From Myoxocephalus aenaeus (Eukaryota; Chordata; Actinopteri; Perciformes; Cottidae): DNA of 64,000 bases. Each line of letters starts with the position of its first letter. The stretch's first letter is position 1. The position numbers were made by a program, and so were the translations under genes. The stretch is taken from NCBI GenBank assembly GCA_038501785.1, contig JBAMJR010000050.1:2642501-2706500 (forward strand), in the 5' to 3' direction. The notes under the pieces are model-generated. The model saw only the letters and a program-made list of their open reading frames with translations. It was not told the DNA's origin and ran no database searches. This document shows positions 12,681-27,369 of this stretch, one piece after another.

Positions 12681-15600
12681 AAAATTGAAAATGAGAACAA
12701 TCAACGTCAAATAAAGTAGAGAATGACAACCCTTTGTATTATAATTCACAAGTTATTATTTCCCTCAAGCTCCAGGAAACCAATGGAAATGATCTGGTCA
12801 TTGTTTCCAGCAGGGAAAAAAAAATATCCTCCCAGCTGAGCAGAGAATAGGTCAGAACCCTGAGAGAGAGATTGGATCTAAATTGCCTCAATCTCGGCGT
12901 TAGATAACAGCGGAGGCTCCCCCGCTGCTGCTCTGCTGCACGGCGCCACACAATCACAGGTGCGGTAATGAGGGCCACAGGTCCTCTCTTCATTATTTAG
13001 TCCTTTAAAATGTTGTCCTTTTGCATGCCTCTTACTGGAATGGTCGCCCACACCCCCAAAAAACTGCAGCAGGGCCCTCCAGAGCCTCTTAATCAGCCGC
13101 GGGGTGTTGTTGAGGTTAATCTGTGTTGTTCTTGACGATGTGAGGAGAGGGGTGATCCCCTCCATGTGCTGATAGCCGCTCCCTAACAGGCAACAAACAT
13201 CCCGTGGCACGTCTTGTTTACGTGGCCCTGCAGTGGGACTCTGTTGTTGTACTCGTGTCATGGACACAGAGATAACCTCACTCCAACAAGGAGTTTAATT
13301 GCTTGCCCCCTGTGTTGGCAGGATCAGAAGAGGAGGAGGAGGAAAGAGCTGTGCAATCTCTCTCATGAGGATAACTCTATCTGTAAGCCGACTGATGCGA
13401 CTGCAACACATAGCTAAATATGTACTCAAATTATTTTTTGGGGAAAAAAACTGATAAGTGATTTCAGTGGGAAAGATAGGGAATCTGATGGAGGGTGTGA
13501 GGCTTAGCGGTTCTTCCTCTGGACTTAATTTTAGTCCAGTGCTGTTTGCAAAAAAAAAAACTTTTAAAACAGCTTTGCAGGAAGTAACAAATGATTTGAC
13601 ATTGATTTTATTTTTTTATTTTTTTTATTCACTCCCACAGCAAGAAACTAATGGAAGACAAGGAGTCACCTTGTTTCAGGAAATAGGTCATGCAGTAAAT
13701 AATGTGGGTGGTGGTGCTGATCCATAACCAACTGCCAATGTTTGAATCCCATTTTTAAGTATTCCAACCTTTTTTAAAGTAAAGTACAACGAAACACGAG
13801 GCCACAAGTGAAAACAACCACAGGGAACCAACGAGGTGTAACTTTATGCAATTAATAACCTATTTAACCTTGACTGGTGTAGAGGTTTAACGGAATGCCC
13901 AGTCAAGTTGGATTCAAATAAATAAAAAAAATTACAAAGTGTGTCCCATTAACTCTGAATTACATCTCATTTATTTTAAGTATTGTAATTCAGCAGTGAT
14001 AAAAAAAAGAAAGGGATTTATTTATTTATTCGTTAAATTACATATCACTGTAATTGGAATGAAACTGGATTATAAACACACACATCATTCATGTTTTTTA
14101 AGAACAATTATCAAAACAAAAATGAATTTATATGCATTTCAAAAGCATGTTTGCTGGTACACGTTCACTGTGAGCTCATTTGTTGAACGTCATTAGCTCA
14201 GTATGTTCATCTGTCCATGCAAATGGAGTGCATTAATCATGGGCTGTATTTTGCATAAAGGAACCACCAAGTGCAGACTTTTGCTTTTAGAACACGGTGT
14301 GTGGGAAGATCTCACTGGAACTATTTAAACCTATTTTAATCTCTGATTAAATTGATAGCGTGTCAGACATTTACAGTGGGCTCAAGGAGTCCCTGAAGAA
14401 GCGTTTCCTGGAGATCAAATTAACAAAGGTGTAGTCTGACAAATGTATTCAGTTGTAGTTGGATACTTTTAAATGCCCATTAAAGTGAAGCTTGATGAAC
14501 CAGAGTGCGTACAATTATTAACATCATTATCTCATTGAAGATGGTAATTATATCTTTTTCAATATAGTAATTCCCATTATTATATAATGACTAATTAAAG
14601 CCGTTACTTCTAAAGTGAACAGGGCTGCATCCTATGGGATTTTCCAAAGATAGATAGCAGGAGAGTAGATTTTTGAAATTAACATATTGCCTTGATTACA
14701 TCACTACATTGGGTATTGGTACTCCTCTGTTGCATAGAGTCAACCAAACTTGCACACTGTGCAGATGTCCTAGACGTTTGGTAGATCTGGTATCCAATGC
14801 TGAAAGCCATGGATAGTTCTGGAATTAAAGTGCCTCATATTCCTCAGATAAAACCACACTATACAGAACAGTTCTGTGTTTAATGTAAAGGTTATTTTTG
14901 ACTATAAAATAGAACAATTGTGGACAAAAAGTACTAAAAAACTTGAGTAATGTGGGCAACAAAGCCGTTTCAGGGGGTACGAAGAGAGGTTTTTGAGGAC
15001 AAGTTTAGAAGTGTCATTATTTGGACTAATCCTTCAGAGATGTGGCTCTTTTAAACATGAAGGAACATGTTAATACCCAATGAAGTTATCCATAATTTTA
15101 CCTTTATGACGTTAAATGTCAAGTCTAAAGACTTGAAGGCTAAAGTCAAGGTGAACGCGATATTGAGTCTTAATGAAGCAGGTTTAATGGCTGCTATTGG
15201 CGCTGCAGAGCCGTGTGGCCGTTCTCGGGCGTCCTAGAGGATTTGAATGTCTGAAGCGTACTCATAAAGATTTACATGGAATCAAAAGCCATTATTAGTC
15301 AGTCAACGTATTGACATTGAGCAATCACCTCGCTATATAGCGATATTCATCTTTATTGGCAGGCCCCCCATTCCCTCACTGGTTTTAAATTGCAAATCCT
15401 ACACACGAATGATTCCCTGATATCAATGCGGTATAAATACAACACAGTTCACCCAAATTACATCAAACAAAATATATATATACTGGTTATATTGTATATC
15501 ATCCACACGACTACATAAGTTCATTGAAGCCAACATTTCCCCCACCAGATCAACCATGAAAAATGTAGTTATTGCTTTTCAGTTTGACTTTAAAATCAAT

Positions 15601-17542
15601 GCATCACTGACTGACAGACATTCCTTGTGGATTAAAGGTCTGGGACACCGTCTTGATCCATCTCACTTACTTTGTAAATGAGAACCGAGATAGGGCAGCT
15701 AGCTTGATATAAATGTACTCTACTGAGGTGTTGAGGTAAACAAACTCGTCCCCCGAGGTTGTGAACGACTTAGCCAAAAAGCAGACCAGAACTCAATGAT
15801 GCCTGAAAGCGTTCACCCAATAAAACTTGCTTTTTTTCCCCTCTTTAGTCCATCACCAACTGGGAAAATTACATGCTCGTAAGGAAGTGATTTAAACACC
15901 AATGAGTGAAGTAGTGGCTTTTACGGAGTTACCTCTTAGTGGTAGCCAGGTAGTGGGAGCTGTAATAAATAAAATAAAAAACTCCCATCTCCTAAATGCA
16001 TGCCGGAAACAAACAAAAAAAATGTAATCTGATTTGCCATCACCGTACTGCACTGTGCGCTATCCAATTTAGACTTTCATAAAGGCAGTCTATGAAATAG
16101 ACAGGATTACTTAATAACCCTGCACAGACCATTTTGTCTGAATGGCTCACACCGTCCCCATTCAATTGAAAAAAATAAAAGAAAGAATTCCATTATCAGT
16201 CAATGGGATACACAAAATAATCATACCAATTGTTGTCATCTGGTTTGTCCAGATTGGCAAACTGCATTGCTGTTTCCTGCAGGATACATCTCACAACTAC
16301 TGTGTTTAGCAGATAATCAAAAGTCCAATAGTCCAGCACCTGCATCATTGCCTTTGTAATTCTGTAATCCTTGACTAGGTTGTTTTCACACTGCTGGGTA
16401 AAATGTTGTTCCCTCATTTCAAAAAGCTAATTGATTTAATGCGAGAATGTATATTGTTTTATGATGTTTCTATATCTTAAAGCATGCATGTCAAACTCCT
16501 TTGTGTTTGTTTGTGGATGTGGAGGTAGAGCAAGCGTTTGTGTTCTTTTTGCAATCCATGCAGAATGGGAATCTTGAAAAACAATGGGGGCGTTACTGAA
16601 TTGCGTAACAGAATATATCGCAGCATTTATCTTCTCCCCATTGATCGTCTTCTCAGCACCCGATGGGTCGACTTGTTAGTCTTGCCGTTTGGCAAGATTT
16701 GCTATTCCTACCTTCCTTGTACATCAACGCTCTCCTTCTCTTTGACTTAGCAGACTCATCCTTAAGGATGTGGAGTATTGATCTGTTGTCTGATCTTTCA
16801 TGGAGTGCACTCAATTCCAGGCTGATAGACTCCTGTTGTATTCCCGGGGACCAAACCAACAAACTAAAAAGGTAAAAGATATTTTTTTAGAAAATGTTCC
16901 GGCATGCCATAGTTGGTAACAGCAAGATTAAAACCTACACTAGTTACTGACTGATGGTGCCTTCTCTTTTCTTGGGCCCCACGCCAATAGCTCCTGTGAG
17001 GCTTCTGGGGTGTCAGTTGTACATACATTAATCCAGACAGGTGACATGTAGAAGTTATCACAACACTCCCAGCATGACATGGATCCTATTCAGTTGCATT
17101 TAGAGAGTGTGTGGGCCTTCCGAATAGTCTAAATAGAGAATTTGAAGAGCACTTGACTGCTTTGACATACTGATGTAATAAAGGATCCAGTGCAGTGATT
17201 ATAACCCCGGCAGGAAACGCTTTATATGGATTTGAAATGCACAAAGTGTAATTTTTCAGTGTTTGATGATTCATGTAATTTGTGTTAACTGCTGTACTGC
17301 CTCTTGCTCTATGCTCAGCCAGTTCTTAATACGTTGAGAGGGGCGTAACCCTTTAGAAATGGTAAGCACCCATCATCTGAGCACCACTTGCTTTTTAATG
17401 GCTGTTATCGTTCACAGTACAGTCTGGACTAAATTAAATATGTTTCGTTAAAATATTAGTACAAATCAAAAGTCCAGTTCTTCCCAGCGAGCATCATGCT
17501 CACAATGACAATGTTACTATACTGGTGATATGCAGGTTTGAT

Positions 17543-17735
17543 GGGGCGGCAGTAGCTCAGTCGGCGGGGACTTGGACCCTGAGGGGTTGCGGTTCAAGCC
17601 CCCGTACGGACTAGCAGCAGTTGGCCTTCTGGGCACTGCAGAGGTGTCCTTAAGCAAGGCACCAAACCCCTAAAACGGCCCCGGGACACTGCTCCCAATG
17701 CCAGGATGGGTTAGACGGGTTGAAATTCAACTCCA
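17543..17735 (+). mobile_element. tRNA-derived SINE (plus strand)
   Basis: It begins GGGGCGGCAGTAGCTCAGTC. The A-box-like TAGCTCAGTCGG (17553-17564) and B-box-like GGTTCAAGCCC (17591-17601) are spaced as in tRNA-derived RNA polymerase III promoters. The non-tRNA body (GGTGTCCTTAAGCAAGGCAC, CAGGATGGGTTAGA) is typical of fish SINEs. The tail end is approximate. Confidence 0.75.
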
Positions 17736-17759
17736 TTGTCCTTTGCTGTGTACAATTGT

Positions 17760-20700
17760 GTGTGATAGTAGAAGTTGCCATTTTACATTAACATAATGTT
17801 TGCTATATCAGCACGATTAAATTCACCAACTCAACACAAATTTACTACACCCACACTGGTATGCATGTATTTGATCATAAACCTTGATATTGGCCAATTG
17901 GATGGAAATGACGGAAGTGTCAAGGGATCCCCAAAAGGGCAAATTAATGTGTGTATCACATTTCATATCAATCCATCCAATAGCAAAAAATGTCAATCTG
18001 TCAATCACGAAAGTCATCAGGATTAATCATCTGGGAGCAATGAGTTGTACAAAATCTAGAGCCAATCCTTTTGGTTGATGTTGCTATTTTTGCTATACAA
18101 AAACATTGCTATAAAAATGTTCACAGCCAAGGCATGGTCCTGTCCAATGCAGATACAGACCTTATACTTCACAGATAATATTGACTGACCAAAGCATTTG
18201 ATCATGAAGATATGCTTGTCCTACCTTTCCTGCAAAGCCAAGTACACAGTGGCGACAGAATATCCGTTTAAAGTGAAGAATCTGTTGAGAAAGATCAATG
18301 ACTGACAGAATCCAAAGCCCCTCATTAACTACTGTCCATTAGGCGGAGCATTCATTAAAGTCTGGCTATATTTCATGTCATTTTATGAGACCAGATATCT
18401 AATACCTTTTGATTTGGCTGATATTCAAAGGAATTTGACATCTTCTGAACGCCATGACATTGGTGCCAAAGGGTCTCGCACTTGAATTTAATTTAAACAA
18501 TGGCTCTCCTTTGTGCAATGCCATTCTCGCGCATTGAACATGAAACTAATTTCTACAAGCAGCCAAGGCAAGCAGCCATTATGAGACTTTCAGGTTCTTC
18601 TTTAGAAAGACGTCTCAGCACTAAGTAAGGTGGAATGCATGGTTTGGCTGATAGCTTTATAACCTCCTTTAAAATGCTTTGCTTGTCCCTCTAGACTGGC
18701 TCTGCAATTTTAAACATTTAATGGCTCGGCGCTATTCTTATTAATGTTAGCCATTTCCCCCATCTGTGGACTTGGATCCATCGATGCTCAATGGTTCATC
18801 TTCTCTTTCATACTTGCTTTTCCCCCCCCTTCTTATAACTGGTGCCACAGCATCGGCCATGCCAAGTATATTCTGACATTCAAACCGGCCGTTTTAGGAC
18901 AGTGCACAATTTCTTCATGTTTGCTTTATGCTGCATTACATTTTGCCTCTCTAAGCATCATAAAGTTTTGTAAGTATTGTATATTGCGTATTGTATTTTG
19001 TGGGGTCGATGTCTGTTGCAAGAAAAGTGGAATCCGACACCGTGATGTGCTGAGCATACAGCTGCCTTAAAAGGCCTCTCCAGAACATCACAGTAAGAGA
19101 AGGAAATTACAAGCAAATGTGTGTATCAGTCTCCTGCTATGACACCTGTTTTGCATAATTAAGTGTTGGTACCTCATTAACTGGAATGCAGAGAGAAGTG
19201 ATTGGCTTAGCACCTAAATGCATGAGGCTCCTACAATCAAGGTCAGTTCGGAAATTAGTTTAATCTGTTACTGCCTGGGAAATGACAGATACGAGGACGT
19301 CAGGTAATTGCTTCTTTGGAAAAATGGAAGAGTTCTGTGAAGTTAGTCATCCGCATGGATGAATATTATAAATTGCACAGAGGAACAAATTAACTGGGTT
19401 GATATATTATATCTCAGGAAGTGTGGGTTTCTTTCAGAGCGCTGCACTGTGTTTTGGCTCATGTTTATTGTGTCTGATGTGAGTCCATTACAGCTTTGAT
19501 GATCAGTCAGGTTGATAGTTGAGAACAAACAGTGAGGATACAGTGATGCCAATCCAAAGTGTATAGCTTTGCATGTGTGTGTTCTACAGCCAGAACAGCA
19601 ATGGCAACCAGAGCAGCAGCAGCACACCTCAGAGGGTGAAAAGGTGACTATGGATGTGAACAGAGACTTTGGCACAGCCGTTTCACCCAAAGTTGAGCAT
19701 ACAATGATTCAGAGGCAAGAAGGAATGCAGATGCAGGCAGATTTGTGCAGTGCTGCACTATTCATAGCTGAAGTGAAGGTTATTACGGTTTCAATGCGCT
19801 ACCGTTTTGTTACTGCCAATATTTTAGGGGATTGTTCCCTTTGCTGCCTTACTGGGAGGTTTGACCGTGGTGCCAGGAGCACAGGGTGAGGAGAGGCAGC
19901 CATCCTCAACCAATAAAGGAGGAATATGTCCCAAAGTTGTATTACATGTGAGATTTCTCTTTCTACAAAGATGAGTCAGCTGGGTTTTGCAAAGAGGTCA
20001 GTGGGTTTTCGAAAGGGTAACGATATGGAGAGTAATGCATGCTCTAAAATAATGCAGTAATTGAAGAGATGAACAAGCAACAACTACCACGGTTATGAAA
20101 AAGCGTATATTCAATTTAACTGTGCTTGTAATGTTTACGTTTTCTAGTACTGCTGATCCTGCAGAAAATTAACATCCCATTTCCAGCAGTTCTGAGTAAT
20201 GATAACCCATTTCTGTGCCTTTTATCTTTCAGTAACACTGAGTCAAAGAGGATGAAAAAAAAAAAGAGAAGAAAGATCTCTAGCTTCTGGGATAATTATT
20301 TGTTATGCTATGGTATTAGTTATTCTGATGTCGCTAGCATGTCTGTCTCTTTCAGATCCTGTCTCCATGGGTTGGTGCTAGGCTGCAGCACTTCCTGTCC
20401 TCTCTAAATCAACGCCGATGTTTATTGAAGATCTTTTTGGCTCCAGCCGAAAAGTCATTATAAAAACTTCCAACATAACTCAGCAATATGTTGAGGTCTG
20501 GTAAGCATGGCCCAGATCGATAGTGGGAATCAATTCATGTCACCGTCTGCATTAGCCGACGGTAAATGTAAAGCATCCTTTCAAACAGAGGGCATAAGCG
20601 CCTTCCGGGAGGACAAGAAACCCGATGTAGTACGGGTTCTCTTCTCTTCCAAGTCAAAGAAGAACTCCTCACACCTTTGTACGGTTTAAAAAAAGACAAA

Positions 20701-21860
20701 GCACGGGGTGAAGTTCTGGGCTGTACGGAGGAAATGATCAAAGCAGCAGCAGATTACCACATGCGAGCACTGGATGCTTTTGTCTACCAACTCCTCAGCC
20801 TGACCTTGACCCGACCTGACAACTTGTTTACTGTCGTGTAGTTTGTCTGCAGTCGGCGAGTATGAGCCAGAACTGTTCACAGTTTGTGTTGTTGGCTTTC
20901 ATGTCGTACAACCCAACTATCTTTCTAGAACTCCTCCTGTTGTTATCTCCTCGGCTAATCTTGCATTCTGCTGAAGCAAACTGCATCATATTTTATGATG
21001 GCTCTTATGGCGGTGGTGACTTACACTTGTTATATCGATGGCTGAAGAGCAAAATCCCCTATATGAAAGATGCACTTTTTTGAGAATAAAAAATAAATAA
21101 AAATGTTTTCTTGCAGAATGATATTTATTAAGAATTCCCAATACAAAATACAAAAGAGAAAGAAAAATACACAAAGTTCAGATAGGTTTTCCCCCACTTT
21201 TCCTGGATCATTTTGCAGATAGGAGGTTTTGCACTTTGGCCATCGATATACTGCCATTGACTATCTGCTGACTCTTTACTCACTACTCTTAAATCGGCCA
21301 CCAACTGGTAGGATTGGTATCACCACTAGTCATAACACACCTGAGTGTGTTCACTTGTAGGGTTTGTTTGGCTAATCACTAACACAAACTACCAGATCAC
21401 ACACACTGCTGAGTACCTCACGGTTGCGGCTCTGCAGCTAGAGACGCTTCTATTGTTTTGGGAAATGAACCGGCAGCGTGACTATGTAAAGTGTAGCACC
21501 CGCCCTCTGGTTACCTCTCAGATTATCCCTTTTAGCACTGTCAGAACTGTTAGCACCATTGAGATATGAAAAGCCCGCTCACCGTTGACATGTTGAGAGG
21601 CAATCAAAATGCTCTTAAGCTCAGATCTTGCTCCTTCAAGTACTAGGAATACACTACAGACTGGAGTTTCTGCCAGTGGTGACATCAGAGCAACCTGGGA
21701 CAGCAGTCATGAAGGAGTTGCAGGTAGAATTCACATTTAGCAGACCTGCGTCGTACCCACATCTTCTGTGTGAAGTGAGTTTTGTTAACATATTGCACCC
21801 CTCACCCATTACGTTCCTAGGTAAACAGCCAATGAGATGGTTTAATGAGAAACATCATAT
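17760..21860. other. Non-coding, no recognised elements
   Basis: Short open frames only. 19150-19320 is a complex, low-repeat stretch that could be a conserved non-coding element. Confidence 0.55.
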
Positions 21861-21867
21861 TTTAAAG

Positions 21868-22438
21868 CAGCGGTCCCCAACCTCCGGGCCCGGTAGTGGT
21901 CCGTGGGTCCCTTGGTACCGGGCCGCACAGAAAAAAAAAAAGTTGATTTATTATCAAAGTCGGAAAGATGTTTTATTTAGAAAAATGACCAGATGCATCC
22001 GTCTGAGCCTCTCGCGTGATACGTTACCCCAAAATGTATGTTTCAACTCTGCCGGTGTTCTGGATTAAAATGAAGGCAGAATATCCTGAGATCGCCAAAA
22101 AAGTGCTGAAAGCCTGCCTCCATTTCCAACATCCTATCCTTGTGGTTTTCTGCAGTGACAGCGACCAAAACTAAGTTACGGAGTAGACTGGACATACAGA
22201 ACACACGTCGGGTGTCGTTGTCTCCCATCACCCCGAGATGGACCGGCTCGTTGCAGAGAAACAAGCTCAGGGCTCAAACTAATTCGGCGTAATGGTGAGT
22301 TGTATTTTTATGCACTTTATATTTGTTATTATGCCAGTCTTATCATTTTATTACGTCGTATTTATAGCCCACACCGAGAAGGCCGGTCCGTGAAAATATT
22401 GTTGACACGAAACCGGTCCGTGGTGCAAAAAAGGCTTG
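21868..22438 (+). mobile_element. Decayed Zaphod-like hAT transposon
   Basis: The left end is CAGCGGTCCCCAACC. The right end, inverted, retains CTTTTTTGCACCACGGACCGG with the outermost bases lost. Flanks ATTTTAAAG and TTTAAAAAG look like a degraded 8-9 bp duplication. CCGGTCCGTG words recur near both ends, as in Zaphod/Tip100-type hATs. Inside, 22070-22285 on the plus strand encodes pieces of the hAT C-terminal dimerisation domain in shifting frames. Confidence 0.72.
22070..22285 (+). pseudogene. hAT transposase C-terminal (dimerisation) domain remnant
   Basis: Pieces readable in successive frames include EYPEIAKKVLKACLHF, then AVTATKTKLRSRLDIQNT, then RRVSLSPITPR. They follow the order of the conserved C-terminus of Zaphod/ZBED5-type hAT transposases. 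Several frameshifts break it. No start region remains. Confidence 0.65.
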
Positions 22439-22723
22439 TTTAAAAAGCACTCACTTTTTTTTTCCTTCAGAAAGAGCAACTCACTGAGCAAACCTTTAAC
22501 TGACAAAGGAAAAGAGTTTTGGGGGAAAAAGTATTATCTTAGGGTGATAATTCTCAAGGAGACAGGAAGCCCCCCTTCCAATCAGTATAATTTGCAGCAT
22601 AATACATTTGCAAGTCTTACAACGACAAAAAAACACCAACAACTTTGCTCGGCAATAAAAGCAAGAGTAAGTAATGTGTGCATACAAAAAGCATTTTGAA
22701 GAAAAGCAGTGTCCTCTAATGAC

Positions 22724-22795
<72 letters not shown>
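22724..22795 (+). repeat. (TA)n microsatellite
   Basis: About 72 bp of TA with one ACAT interruption, about 285 bp right of the Zaphod-like hAT. Confidence 0.96.
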
Positions 22796-22798
<3 letters not shown>

Positions 22799-24273
22799 AT
22801 GAAGGAGAGTGTACCTTATTTTTTTCATGCCTTTTTGACAGATGAAAGGAGCACTAATTAATTGGTCTCTCTGATGCTACTTTTAATGAACAGCGAGGTC
22901 TGACCATTGGGGGCAAATTAGCTTGATCCTCTTTTTGCAGAACAGAATTAATGAAACCCCTGTGGATTAAGATGAAGTGTGTCGTGTATCCATGCTCATG
23001 TGCAGCTGGAATACCTCGCAATGTAGCGACTACTCCAATATTTGCCCGAACAGAGGGTGTAAAGGTTCAATAGTCAGCCCTTGTAACACAGTAAAGCTCC
23101 CATTATTGAGATTATCAGGCACTAATGAAACTTTAGTGTATCATTACATTTTCCACATCAGACCATAAAATTCAGAAAAAGGAACTGGGAAATTTCTGCT
23201 TCTTTATGTGATAAGCTGAATTAGAGCATTAGATATATTTACTACATATTACTGTGCCTAGAATTGAAGTCATTACACACTTATTCACGTACTTCTGTGT
23301 ATAAATATTCCTTTTAACCTCTCTGTCTGGGGGGTTTCACCTTTAGAAAGCGAGAGATTGTTGCAGGACTTATAGAACAAAGTGTTTTCATACCAGGGTT
23401 TTAAAGGACAGTGCGACTGCAGCCGTTAGCTAACAGTGAAGCATAGCGTGTCCCTTCACAGTAGCAGCCCTGGTGTTTGTCAAACTCACAGAAATCTGCA
23501 GGAACGGAGATGTAATGCAGAGGAGAGTAACATATCCAAAGTGGAGAAACTGAACTGGGTGTCAAACTTTCACTGACAATATATTACAATCGTTTCTGTA
23601 CAAAAAGTAGCTTGTGGCATGATACAGGTTTATTTTTATGGTGATGTTTTGGCAACTCAAAGCACGTTGGTTGAGGTCAAGAAAAGGTATTGGTTCAACC
23701 TTCTTTAATGAATTTTATCTGTAAACAAAACATGGATATAGTATGACCTTAAGAAACTGTAAGTCCCTTACTTACTCTCTTTTTAGCTGTGTTTTGGTTT
23801 CTTTTAGCTCTGTTTGAAGGATATTGTTTGATATTGATATTGATTTTTTTTTCAACCAATCACGCTGTGCGGGATGGACATATTCAATTCATACAGATTA
23901 CATACACAGACATTTACTGAGCATAGTACGGTTAAAGGAAAACTCACCCAAAACGGCTTACAGTATTTTAGGTTATACAACAATTTTCCTCAGACAGACA
24001 CTAATGCCAGACACTGCTCTATATATATTCTGTATGAAAATGTGTCTCTTTGACCTTATTGGAATTAAATAAAAACATTATAGATATAAATGTAAAAATA
24101 AAAAAGGTAAAACACTAAAGTATGTCTTTTTTGCAGACTTCAGCTTTACATGCTCCTTGTGAAAATATGAGCAGGGATATGAGCTATAATGGTCTGAAAG
24201 TGTTAAGCATGGTTCAGTAGAGACAAATAGAGTAAGCAAAAAAGTAAGATGACTTAAGGACACAGCAGTGGTG

Positions 24274-24275
<2 letters not shown>

Positions 24276-24317
<42 letters not shown>
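24276..24317 (+). repeat. (AT)21 microsatellite
   Basis: 42 bp of uninterrupted AT. Confidence 0.97.
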
Positions 24318-24322
<5 letters not shown>

Positions 24323-24795
24323 TTGTTTTCAGAGACCGAGAGATTGCTGTTTTCTAACATACACATTTCTAAAATAACAAAAGAGAAATGGTGGCATATG
24401 CTTTCACTAACAAAGAAAAGTCCATAATCCATGTGACTCTGAATTCTGCAACTGCAAAATTACACTTGTCACTAAACTGCTCTATATTTAATTTACACAT
24501 TGGCAGCACAAAGTAGCAGCATGTTGTGACTGTATAAATAGATTGCAATGCCCACAAGCCCATGTGAAATAAACTGTGGAGTCCTCTCAACTGTCTTCTT
24601 TGTAGTGTCATAACTTCGTGGGTGGAGGTGCGGAAGAGGATCAGCCATGTTTCCTTCTGCTTTGTGGGAGGATTCTGGATTTGACTCTTACGTTTTGATC
24701 TTTCTCTTCTTGTAGGAAGATAAGTTTTCTTTCAGTAACCATAGCATGGAAATTTAATTGAGGTGAACTGCATAAATGTGTTTCTTCAAAGTTGT

Positions 24796-24817
24796 GGGGG
24801 TGGGGGGGGGGGGGGGG
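24796..24817 (+). repeat. Poly-G tract
   Basis: A 17-bp G run preceded by GGGGGT, capable of G-quadruplex formation in single strands. Confidence 0.9.
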
Positions 24818-26386
24818 TCGCTCCTCTTTGGTTCACATCCATGTTTTTTTCCCCATCAGTTTCATAATTTGTATTAAAATGTTGTATTGTACATTGTTAT
24901 CATTTTATAAATGTTATACAACCACAGCATATTCAGAACAGTTTAGATATTGGTTAATACAAAAACTGGATAAGAATGGCATGACAATGCACCTTTTGAT
25001 ATTGCCAGTGCATATACCTGCTTAGTGCTTTCATGTACTCTCTTGGTACAGTGCTGCAATTAGCTAGCAATCAAGTAGCACATCATGTCCCCTATGTAGA
25101 ACATAAAGGAAAACCCAAGCACGTGGTAGTTGGAGTGGTGTGTCAGCAAAAACAGCAAGATAGTCATAGTCTGCAACAGCAGTGTTGGATAGCCTGAACA
25201 TTAAAACAAATTGACACTCTACAGTGTGTGCTGTGTAACATTTTCATTTAATTTTCATTTTTTTTAGAGGTTTGATGAACCATAGCATGCAGAGGATTCC
25301 AGTGACCTTGTAGAAGAGCACTTGCAAGTCCAAACCATATATCCTGCAGTGTACTAGTGCCATAATAGCACGATAGCCACCTGTCCTGCAGCCTTAATTC
25401 CGTAACGGGCTATTAGCATTTTTGACAGCAGTACAGCTAGCCACTTTGTGATGTGCATCGTTTGCGGCCTATGGGGAATACTAGTGAGCACTCTGTTGGA
25501 TCAGACCAATGGACCGGAGCCTGCAAATGCGTCCTGACTGAACTTACATTGTTTATTGATGATGACATGTTTCATTTTCATGGTGCGAGTAAATCTTGAG
25601 GATGCCGTTACACAGATTTTCAAAAACGGTAGAGAACACCGTCTCCTTCTATAAGCTCTGGCACATCCACAGATCCCAACAGCGAGGTTGAACTTTTATT
25701 TGTGCTTTTTCTTGCATCCTCCTGGCAGTTACACATTTTATCCGTGGAGGTATGTGACTTAATATATGAGAGGGCATATCTATGTGCTTTTGTCAGAGAC
25801 TCCCCATACATTTTATAGCTTGGAAAGGTTGAAAGAAGGGGGAGCTCAGTACATAATAGCTGGGTGCAGCATGCGACATTGCAGAGGGGGAAATTCACAC
25901 AGAGGGCTGTCATATGGTGTGTGGATATGGCGTCCATAAACCCTGAGGGTGTGAGCGATAAAACCCTGTTTTGTTGTATTGCAAGGGAGAATTCTCCCAT
26001 TAACTTTGGTTTGATTGCATATAAACATGGCACGCAGGCGGCAGAGTGCTTGTTTCCAAAAAATCCCTGGCCGAGCTCCGCTGCATCTGCTGCCAAGTGA
26101 GGTAGGTTACATGGCTGGGAGCGGCGTAGCCTCAGCCATGTATGGCAGCCCGCAAAGACTACTGTCTGGTGCCAGGGTTACCGGTATGTAAAGGGAGGCA
26201 AATGTGCCCATCACACTCAGACGCTCTTCCTCACCAGCCGAGGGAGATCTGCTGCTCGCACTCTTTCTATCTCTATGTCTTTCCTCCATTTGGATCGGGC
26301 TCCTGCCCCAAACGTCTTTCAGCCGCTTTGTCTTTATCACACTGATACACTCACTTACCAAGAATATAAACACACTGACTCACTCA

Positions 26387-26415
26387 CACTCACACACACA
26401 CACACACACACACAC
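26387..26415 (+). repeat. (CA)n microsatellite
   Basis: CA run preceded by CACTCACACT variants. Confidence 0.95.
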
Positions 26416-27369
26416 TACTCATCCTTCAATCCATCCCATGCTGTCCAAATAAATCAACAGTTGGAGCCAGAGGCTTGCCGCCCATCTGGTCAGCCACTTC
26501 CAGCGGGGTCCCAGCATGCAAAAAGAGAGAAGCCTCTAATCCCCATCCAGCCTGAAAACTAGAGGGTTCTGATAGTTTCCCCCAGTCAAAGTCAAGGACA
26601 CAGAGTACAACTCTACTACATGGCAGCCAAGGTCGTTAAACTCTTTAATCTCTCATTCTCTCTCTCTTGGACTTACCCACACACCTCTCGCTTTTCCTCT
26701 CATAGCCAGTCGGCACATTTCCTGCAGAGGTTTGATTGTACCAAATCCAGGGGGAAAGGCCCACTTTGCAGACACAGCAGCTGATGTACTGTACTCCACA
26801 GTGATTAGTGTGAGGCCAGCTACCTACATTTGTCCAGCCAGGGGAAGAGCAACCTAGGAAGTGTGTACCCTCAAATTTTGGAGCAGATTGCAAAGTGCAC
26901 TTTTTCATTTGTGCTGGAGTTGATTTGGCTCAAATCAAAAGTTGTTACTGCTTGCTGCACTTTTTCACTGGCCTAGTTTGGACGCGTGTAGACGGATGAA
27001 TCAAACAAAAATCAGTGTTGTCGAGATGATTGGGCTTTTATTGCAGAATGAAATATTGTGTTTTCCAGATTCTCTCTGCCTTCTGGCCCCACTGGCACAC
27101 AATGTGTGGCTAAATAAACCTCACATTGGCTTACTCACTTCTAATTCTGTTAAGAAGAAAGCAAACATGAATGTATTACCAAGAGCGCCAACAATGTCAG
27201 CAATTTCATCAAATTTAATGCATATGAGATTTACTTTTAGGATTCTACTGTGGAGTTCCTTGGTTGACTGTTCTTTTAATCTTTATTTATTCTGGGAAGG
27301 TTGGCTGGAGAAGAACACTCATATACCGTACACAGCACTCACACCTGGGAGCTGAACACTATAGCCATT

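Larger units (their letters stand above)
6243..17542. other. Non-coding, mostly unique-looking DNA
   Basis: Apart from the two long GT microsatellites and the possible repeat at 7.6 kb, I see no gene. Some stretches (for example 14210-14440, with ATGCAAATGGAG and TTAATCATGG words) look compositionally like conserved non-coding DNA, but this cannot be tested from one sequence. Confidence 0.55.
22796..27369. other. Non-coding with microsatellites
   Basis: The longest open frame (25620-26096 minus, 158 codons) has no recognisable domain, no repeated periodicity and an unremarkable composition. I treat it as chance. Confidence 0.55.

Noticed and set aside
17543..17735. A tRNA gene
   Set aside because: A- and B-box words are present but no full acceptor stem or cloverleaf, and the sequence continues into a SINE body.
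20507..20741. Overlapping 60-68 codon frames on both strands
   Set aside because: Short, mutually overlapping, with no motif or splice support.
25620..26096. Longest open frame of the left half (158 codons, minus) as a host gene
   Set aside because: No recognisable domain, motif or partner exons, and a composition like other random frames nearby. The overlapping frames on both strands are equally open.
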